This document shows positions 22,976 to 25,887 of a stretch of 25,887 bases of DNA, piece after piece. The DNA comes from a virus, in the IMG/VR virus record IMGVR_UViG_3300022748_000040, positions 1 through 25,887 of that record. The stretch is one strand, 5' to 3'. Position numbers and translations under genes: made by a program. The notes beneath the pieces are model-generated. The model was not told where the DNA came from. It made no database searches and worked only from the letters and a program-made list of their open reading frames with translations. The stretch's first letter is position 1. Each line of letters starts with the position of its first letter.

Positions 22976-23500
22976 ATGAAACAAAACTTCGATGCTGCGT
23001 TTGCGCAGATCATCAAATCCGAAGGCGGCTATGTAAACGACCCGCACGACCACGGCGGCGAAACGAACCTGGGCGTCACAAAGAAAGCCTGGTCCGAGTA
23101 CCTGGGCCGCCCCATCGCCGACGGCGAAATGCGCGCGCTGACCGTCGATACGGTGAAGCCGTTCTACAAGAAACTCTACTGGGACAAGGTCCACGGCGAC
23201 GACCTGCCTGGTGGCCTGGATTATGCTGTGTTCGACTTCGCCGTGAACGCCGGACCTGGCCGCGCTGCCAAGTTCTTGCAGCAGGCTGTGGGCGTGACCG
23301 CCGACGGCGCCATCGGTCCTGGCACGATGGGCGCTGTGGCCAAGGCCGACCCGAAGCACGCACTGGACCAGTTCAGCGCTGCGAAAGAATCGTTTTACAA
23401 AGGACTGGTCGACCGCGACCCGTCGCAGGTGAAGTTCATCAAAGGCTGGCTGGCGCGTGTCGATCACGTTCAGCAGACAGCCGAAACGATGTTCGCCTGA
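22976..23500 (+). CDS. Endolysin, GH108-type N-acetylmuramidase
   Basis: The 174-residue protein starts FDAAFAQIIKSEGGYVNDPH and contains DHGGETNLGVTKKAW, the GH108 signature; Glu16 in SEGG would be the catalytic acid. YWDKVHGDDLPGGLDYAVFD and FAVNAGPGRAAKFLQQAVGV mark the middle, and the C-terminal portion (VTADGAIGPGTMGAVAKADP) is the PG_binding_3-like part. No signal peptide or SAR anchor is visible, so release depends on a holin. It is the last gene of the rightward operon, 3 nt after the Rz stop, with RBS AAAGG. Confidence 0.92.
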   Translation: MKQNFDAAFAQIIKSEGGYVNDPHDHGGETNLGVTKKAWSEYLGRPIADGEMRALTVDTVKPFYKKLYWDKVHGDDLPGGLDYAVFDFAVNAGPGRAAKFLQQAVGVTADGAIGPGTMGAVAKADPKHALDQFSAAKESFYKGLVDRDPSQVKFIKGWLARVDHVQQTAETMFA

Positions 23501-23530
23501 AGATTTCCCCTTGCTGGGTAAAACCGGCCT

Positions 23531-23746
23531 TTACAACCGACCTACGGGTCGGTTTTTTTGTGCCCGAAGGCGTTTGTCGTAGTCGTTGCGACAGTCGACG
23601 CCAGCGCAGAACACGCGGCCTGGTTCGATGTCTTCCCCGCAGTTATGGCACGACCCGCAGGGCTGCAGCATCATCACCTGGCGCGTGGCCAGGCGCGCTG
23701 CGGTTTCTTTTTCGATCAGGTCGTTGGCTTGGTCTGCGATGTCCAT
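23531..23746 (-). CDS. Small zinc-finger protein (TraR/DksA-type C4 pattern)
   Basis: This minus-strand gene encodes 71 residues. An N-terminal helix (MDIADQANDLIEKETAARLA) is followed by CGSCHNCGEDIEPGRVFC and a final Cys (DCRNDYDKR), a four- to five-Cys zinc-binding arrangement like TraR/DksA C4 proteins, which modulate RNA polymerase. The usual Cys spacing is slightly different, so it could be another zinc-ribbon protein. The last codons (NRPVGRL) are encoded by the hairpin of the convergent late-operon terminator. It lies downstream of the integrase in the same direction after a 189-nt gap in which I see no other convincing gene. Confidence 0.75.
   Translation of the reverse strand: MDIADQANDLIEKETAARLATRQVMMLQPCGSCHNCGEDIEPGRVFCAGVDCRNDYDKRLRAQKNRPVGRL
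23536..23559 (+). terminator. Intrinsic terminator of the late operon
   Basis: ACCGACC (23536-23542), loop TACG, GGTCGGT (23547-23553), then T6 (23554-23559). A 7-bp stem with a stable UACG-type tetraloop and a good T-run lies 35 nt after the endolysin stop. The same bases encode the C-terminal residues of the minus-strand zinc-finger gene. In the minus direction there is no T-run, so it should act on rightward transcripts only. Confidence 0.9.
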
Positions 23747-23935
23747 GATGGCGTGGGGTGTTGGCTACTCACTGCACCGAAGGACAGGCTGCCATAAGCG
23801 AATGCAAGTCGGGTTCGGAATCTGCTTTCACCAACACGGCTGTGGTCTGTGGTGGATTTACCAGAGGCAGCGCAAACCTTACGGCGGCAACCGCGTGAAC
23901 CATTCAAACCACAGCAGTCTTGGTGTGCGCGAATT

Positions 23936-25150
23936 CTAACCCCGCACCGTGCGGCGCAGCCACCAGGCCCAGCGTGCCATCGCCTGGCGCAGCTGTGGCC
24001 GGTAGTCGGTGTGGTCGTAATGCTTGGACCCCGTGTCGCTGACCTTGGCATGCTGCTGGATCAGATCGCGCGTGAAGCGGTCGACGCCTGCGTCCCCTGC
24101 CCGCGATTTCCACGTCCGGCGCAGGTCACGCGTCTGGAACGGTTCGACACCTTCGCGTTCAGCCCACCGACGCAGCGCCCGATTGATCGACGTGTCTTGG
24201 ATGGTGAACAGCTGGGCACCTTTCCTGGTGGCCATCAGCAGGCGCAGCACACGCACAGCCTGTGGCGGCAGTGGGACTTCGTGTTGCGCCCGCTTCGTTT
24301 TCGTCTTTTCAGCAGGCATCACCCAGGCCATCGCAGCCAGGTCGACTTCGCCACGTTCGATGCGCAGGGTTTCGCGCACGCGCTGCCCGCACGACAGCAG
24401 CACGCGAATGGCTGCTGCGGTTTCAAGATCAAAGCCTGGGCCATCCAGGTCGCGCCACAGCGCGCGGATTTCAGCCGCCGACAGGTTACGTTCGCGAGGT
24501 TTGGACGCGCCGCTGTCCTTGGGCACCACGTCCACGGGGTTCGACTTCAGACCCCAGTCCTGGCGGTCTTTGGCACGATAGTCATGCGTCGCGGCTGCCG
24601 CCCAGTTGAACGCTGCCGACAGATAGGCCCGCATGTGGTCGGCCATCGACCTGGCGCCACGGTCGTAAATCCGGCCAAGCAGAACCGAAATTTCGTTCGG
24701 CGTGATTGTGGGCACCAGGCGCTGGCGCCCCAGCTTGTCGGCTGCGTTGTTCTTACCCGTCAGCAGCTGCAGTTCGACTTCAGCGGCGCTGCTGCGCCCC
24801 TGCTGGCGCATGTGGGCCACGTACCCCTGGAACATCCGTTCGACGGTGGCGTCGGCCTGTTCGATGGCCAGGGCGCGCGGGTCACGACCTTCGGCCAGGG
24901 CGTCACGCACCTGGGTTTCGTACAGCCTGCGGGCCTTCACCAGCGGCAGATCGGGACACCGGCCCAGCGACTTTTTGCGCAGCTTCCCGTCGACGTACCA
25001 GGCGCCGAACCAGGTGGCCGACGTGCGGCCATCATTGTGACGAACGACCAGCTGCAGGCTGCCAGTGCCGCGACCAGCGGCGCCATCGTTCAGCACAATC
25101 TCGGGCTTTTTTGACTTCAGCGCGGCATTGACCTGGCGGGCACTTAGCAT
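23936..25150 (-). CDS. int: Tyrosine integrase
   Basis: The 404-residue protein has an N-terminal DUF4102-like arm-binding domain (residues 1-95: GSLQLVVRHNDGRTSATWFG... LGRCPDLPLVKARRLYETQV), a core-binding domain (~100-215) and a catalytic domain. Catalytic residues: R257 (CGQRVRE), K in EKTKTKRAQ (~283-286), H290 (HEVPL), R344 (RDLRRTW), H367 (QQHAK) and Tyr378 (KHYDH). The first residue of the HxxR box is Arg341 instead of His. RBS AGGGGG stands 5 nt before the ATG, partly inside a small hairpin. It should recombine the tRNA-Lys core located ~170 bp upstream with the host tRNA gene. Confidence 0.93.
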   Translation of the reverse strand: MLSARQVNAALKSKKPEIVLNDGAAGRGTGSLQLVVRHNDGRTSATWFGAWYVDGKLRKKSLGRCPDLPLVKARRLYETQVRDALAEGRDPRALAIEQADATVERMFQGYVAHMRQQGRSSAAEVELQLLTGKNNAADKLGRQRLVPTITPNEISVLLGRIYDRGARSMADHMRAYLSAAFNWAAAATHDYRAKDRQDWGLKSNPVDVVPKDSGASKPRERNLSAAEIRALWRDLDGPGFDLETAAAIRVLLSCGQRVRETLRIERGEVDLAAMAWVMPAEKTKTKRAQHEVPLPPQAVRVLRLLMATRKGAQLFTIQDTSINRALRRWAEREGVEPFQTRDLRRTWKSRAGDAGVDRFTRDLIQQHAKVSDTGSKHYDHTDYRPQLRQAMARWAWWLRRTVRG

Positions 25151-25157
25151 GTCGACC

Positions 25158-25171
25158 CCCTGTTTCCAGGG
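25158..25171 (-). promoter_or_regulatory. Hairpin overlapping the integrase RBS
   Basis: On the minus strand, CCCTG, a GAAA tetraloop and CAGGG form a 5-bp stem with a GNRA-type loop just ahead of the integrase start. The 3' arm contains the first part of the Shine-Dalgarno (CAGGGGG). Folding could lower integrase translation. An upstream TTGACT, 17-nt spacer and TAAACC (minus strand) is a weak promoter candidate overlapping the arm repeats. Confidence 0.4.
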
Positions 25172-25191
25172 TATGGTTTAGGGTAGGGTTC
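25168..25191 (+). repeat. Left pair of tandem ~12-bp arm-type repeats
   Basis: AGGGTATGGTTT (25168-25179) is followed directly by AGGGTAGGGTTC (25180-25191). A matching pair is found on the other side of the tRNA-derived core at 25416-25438. Paired direct repeats flanking a core are the expected layout of integrase arm-type sites in attP. Confidence 0.7.
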
Positions 25192-25317
25192 AGCCGAAGT
25201 CAAAAGCCCAAACCGGCGCTGGCACTTACAGTGGGAATTCATAGGAAATCACGCGTTTACAAAGGCTTGATGGGATATTCTGGGAACCAGCGTGATGCGC
25301 GATGATGGCATCAGGGT

Positions 25318-25365
25318 TGACTTTTAATCAGTAGGTCCAGGGTTCGAGTCCCTGCGCGCTCACCA
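25318..25365 (+). other. attP: Attachment core: 3' half of tRNA-Lys(UUU)
   Basis: The sequence holds an anticodon loop CTTTTAA (25321-25327), the 3' anticodon stem (TCAGT), variable loop (AGGTC), a perfect T arm (CAGGG, TTCGAGT, CCCTG; 25338-25354), acceptor strand CGCGCTC, discriminator A and encoded CCA (25363-25365). Upstream there is no D arm and no GAGCGCG acceptor partner, so it is not a complete tRNA gene. A 3' tRNA fragment next to an integrase is the standard sign of a tRNA-targeting att site: integration would rebuild an intact host tRNA-Lys gene. Confidence 0.85.
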
Positions 25366-25415
25366 AGCAAGATCAAGGACTTACGGCTGGTTTCAAGAAA
25401 CGAGAAAAACGGTTT

Positions 25416-25438
25416 AGGTAGGGTTCAGGGTAGGGTTT
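25416..25438 (+). repeat. Right pair of tandem ~12-bp arm-type repeats
   Basis: AGGTAGGGTTC (25416-25426, one G shorter) is followed by AGGGTAGGGTTT (25427-25438). Same orientation and nearly the same sequence as the pair at 25168-25191. The presence on both sides of the core argues that both flanks are phage DNA. Confidence 0.7.
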
Positions 25439-25448
25439 GCAAAAAGTC

Positions 25449-25481
25449 AAAAAAAGACCGGCCAGGCGAACCCAGCCGGTC
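25449..25481 (-). terminator. Intrinsic terminator after the excisionase-like gene
   Basis: Read on the minus strand, GACCGGC, a 12-nt loop and GCCGGTC (25456-25481) are followed by seven T residues (25455-25449). It lies 9 nt after the stop of the minus-strand gene at 25490-25678 and would stop leftward transcription before the attachment region and the integrase. Confidence 0.8.
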
Positions 25482-25489
25482 ACTGCAGA

Positions 25490-25678
25490 TCACGCCGCAT
25501 CAGTCTTGGTGCGGCTTTTCTCCCAAGTGTTGACGGCTTCGACTGGGTACAGGACGCGCCCGCCGATTTTGGTGAAGCGCGGGCCGTGGCCGGTGCTGCG
25601 CCAGTTGGCCAGCGTGCGCACGGTGATCGCGCCTTTGTAGCGGGCGGCGAGTTCGTTTGGTGTGAGATATTCAGACAT
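25490..25678 (-). CDS. Excisionase-like HTH protein (AlpA/MerR-type)
   Basis: The 62-residue product starts MSEYLTPNELAARYKGAITV and continues RTLANWRSTGHGPRFTKIGG, then RVLYPVEAVNTWEK. This is the winged helix-turn-helix of the AlpA/Xis type: LTPxELA...TLANWR..G.GP.F.KIGGRVLY. Such proteins serve as excisionases (recombination directionality factors) next to integrases, or as small transcription regulators. RBS AAGGA is present 5 nt before the ATG, and the gene begins 13 nt after the stop of the upstream minus-strand gene, suggesting one leftward operon. A terminator follows it before attP. Confidence 0.85.
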   Translation of the reverse strand: MSEYLTPNELAARYKGAITVRTLANWRSTGHGPRFTKIGGRVLYPVEAVNTWEKSRTKTDAA

Positions 25679-25691
25679 CGTCGTCCTTCCC

Positions 25692-25887
25692 TTAGACCCA
25701 GTTATCAGTTGTCGGCTGACTGGCAGCGTTCTCGATAGCCTGGTTCAACGCACCCACTGCGGCGGGCACTTCCGGTGCTGCTGGCTGGCGTGCGTCGTCA
25801 TAGGCGCGCGCGCTGGCCTTCAGCTGTTCCAAGAACGCAGCGCCCAACTTCTTGCGCACTGGGTTCGGTGTGTTCTGCCACGCATCC
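25692..25887 (-). CDS. 3' end of an unidentified leftward gene (partial)
   Basis: An open frame enters from the right edge of the window and gives 64 residues ending in SQPTTDNWV and a TAA at 25692-25694. It contains a helix (NPVRKKLGAAFLEQLKASAR) and a Pro/Ala-rich segment (QPAAPEVPAAVGALNQAIEN). No family is recognised from the part available. It lies directly upstream of the excisionase-like gene in the same orientation, so it is probably part of the leftward early region of the phage. Confidence 0.7.
   Translation of the reverse strand, partial: DAWQNTPNPVRKKLGAAFLEQLKASARAYDDARQPAAPEVPAAVGALNQAIENAASQPTTDNWV

Noticed and set aside
23803-23939. A 45-codon plus-strand ORF between the zinc-finger and integrase genes
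   Set aside because: No RBS, no family likeness, and it lies opposite the transcription direction of both neighbours; I regard the 189-nt gap as noncoding.
23849-25114. A 421-residue plus-strand open frame opposite the integrase
   Set aside because: The minus frame has all integrase catalytic motifs; the plus frame is its complement shadow.
25286-25365. A complete tRNA-Lys gene
   Set aside because: The 3' half is perfect, but there is no D arm and no acceptor 5' strand complementary to CGCGCTC; only the attachment core is present.
25168-25438. Telomere-like TTTAGGG repeats
   Set aside because: The units are 11-12 bp, only four in number and placed symmetrically around the att core; integrase arm sites explain them better.
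1-25887. CRISPR arrays, insertion sequences or transposases
   Set aside because: No regularly spaced repeats, no transposase-like protein and no terminal inverted repeats with target duplications were seen.
1-25887. Apparent over-representation of GTCGAC hexamers
   Set aside because: Most occurrences are Val-Asp codon pairs in the preferred codons of this GC-rich genome, so no special site function is needed.

Overview
The window is the left (late-gene) part of a temperate, lambda-like siphovirus genome, with the integration region at its right end. The base composition is GC-rich. The gene families, the TTG/CTG leucine usage and the tRNA-Lys(UUU)-type attachment core fit a betaproteobacterial host, probably Burkholderiales; this is inference from style, not a database match. 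No host housekeeping gene is visible. Position 1 resembles a lambda-type left cohesive end, and the tRNA-derived core lies between the integrase and an excisionase-like gene with paired arm-type repeats on both sides. The sequence therefore looks like an unintegrated (virion or circular) phage genome carrying attP, rather than an integrated prophage edge.

Layout. 1-161: noncoding packaging end. 162-4722: terminase small and large subunits, a gpW-position joining protein and the portal. 4777-5163: a small gene whose product carries the complete Dps (mini-ferritin) ferroxidase residue pattern; it has its own consensus-like sigma70 promoter placed so close that the mRNA would be almost leaderless. 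5168-7177: a fused HK97-type prohead protease and major capsid protein with a convincing internal in-frame start for the capsid part. 7194-9263: head-tail connectors, tail terminator and tail tube, with intrinsic terminators directly after the capsid and tail-tube genes. 9278-9954: the G/GT tail chaperone pair with a textbook -1 frameshift site (A AAA AAC plus hairpin). 9960-20231: tape measure, three tail-tip genes, a giant J-like tip protein with FN3 repeats, and a long tail fibre with an AT-richer central block. 20244-23500: small virion or unknown genes and a lysis cassette of several membrane proteins, a small lipoprotein, Rz with an embedded Rz1, and a GH108-type endolysin.

23531-25150 is on the minus strand: a small zinc-finger protein and a tyrosine integrase. 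25168-25438 is the inferred attP: tandem ~12-bp arm repeats, a 3'-tRNA-Lys core, and more tandem arm repeats. 25449-25887, also minus strand, has a terminator, an excisionase-like HTH protein and the 3' end of an unidentified gene.

How it works together: most late genes overlap or nearly touch, so they are probably transcribed as one rightward unit ending at the terminator at 23536-23559. The two internal terminators and the frameshift would set product ratios. The ferritin-like gene with a private promoter is the most unusual element and looks like an accessory (moron) gene placed in the middle of the head module.
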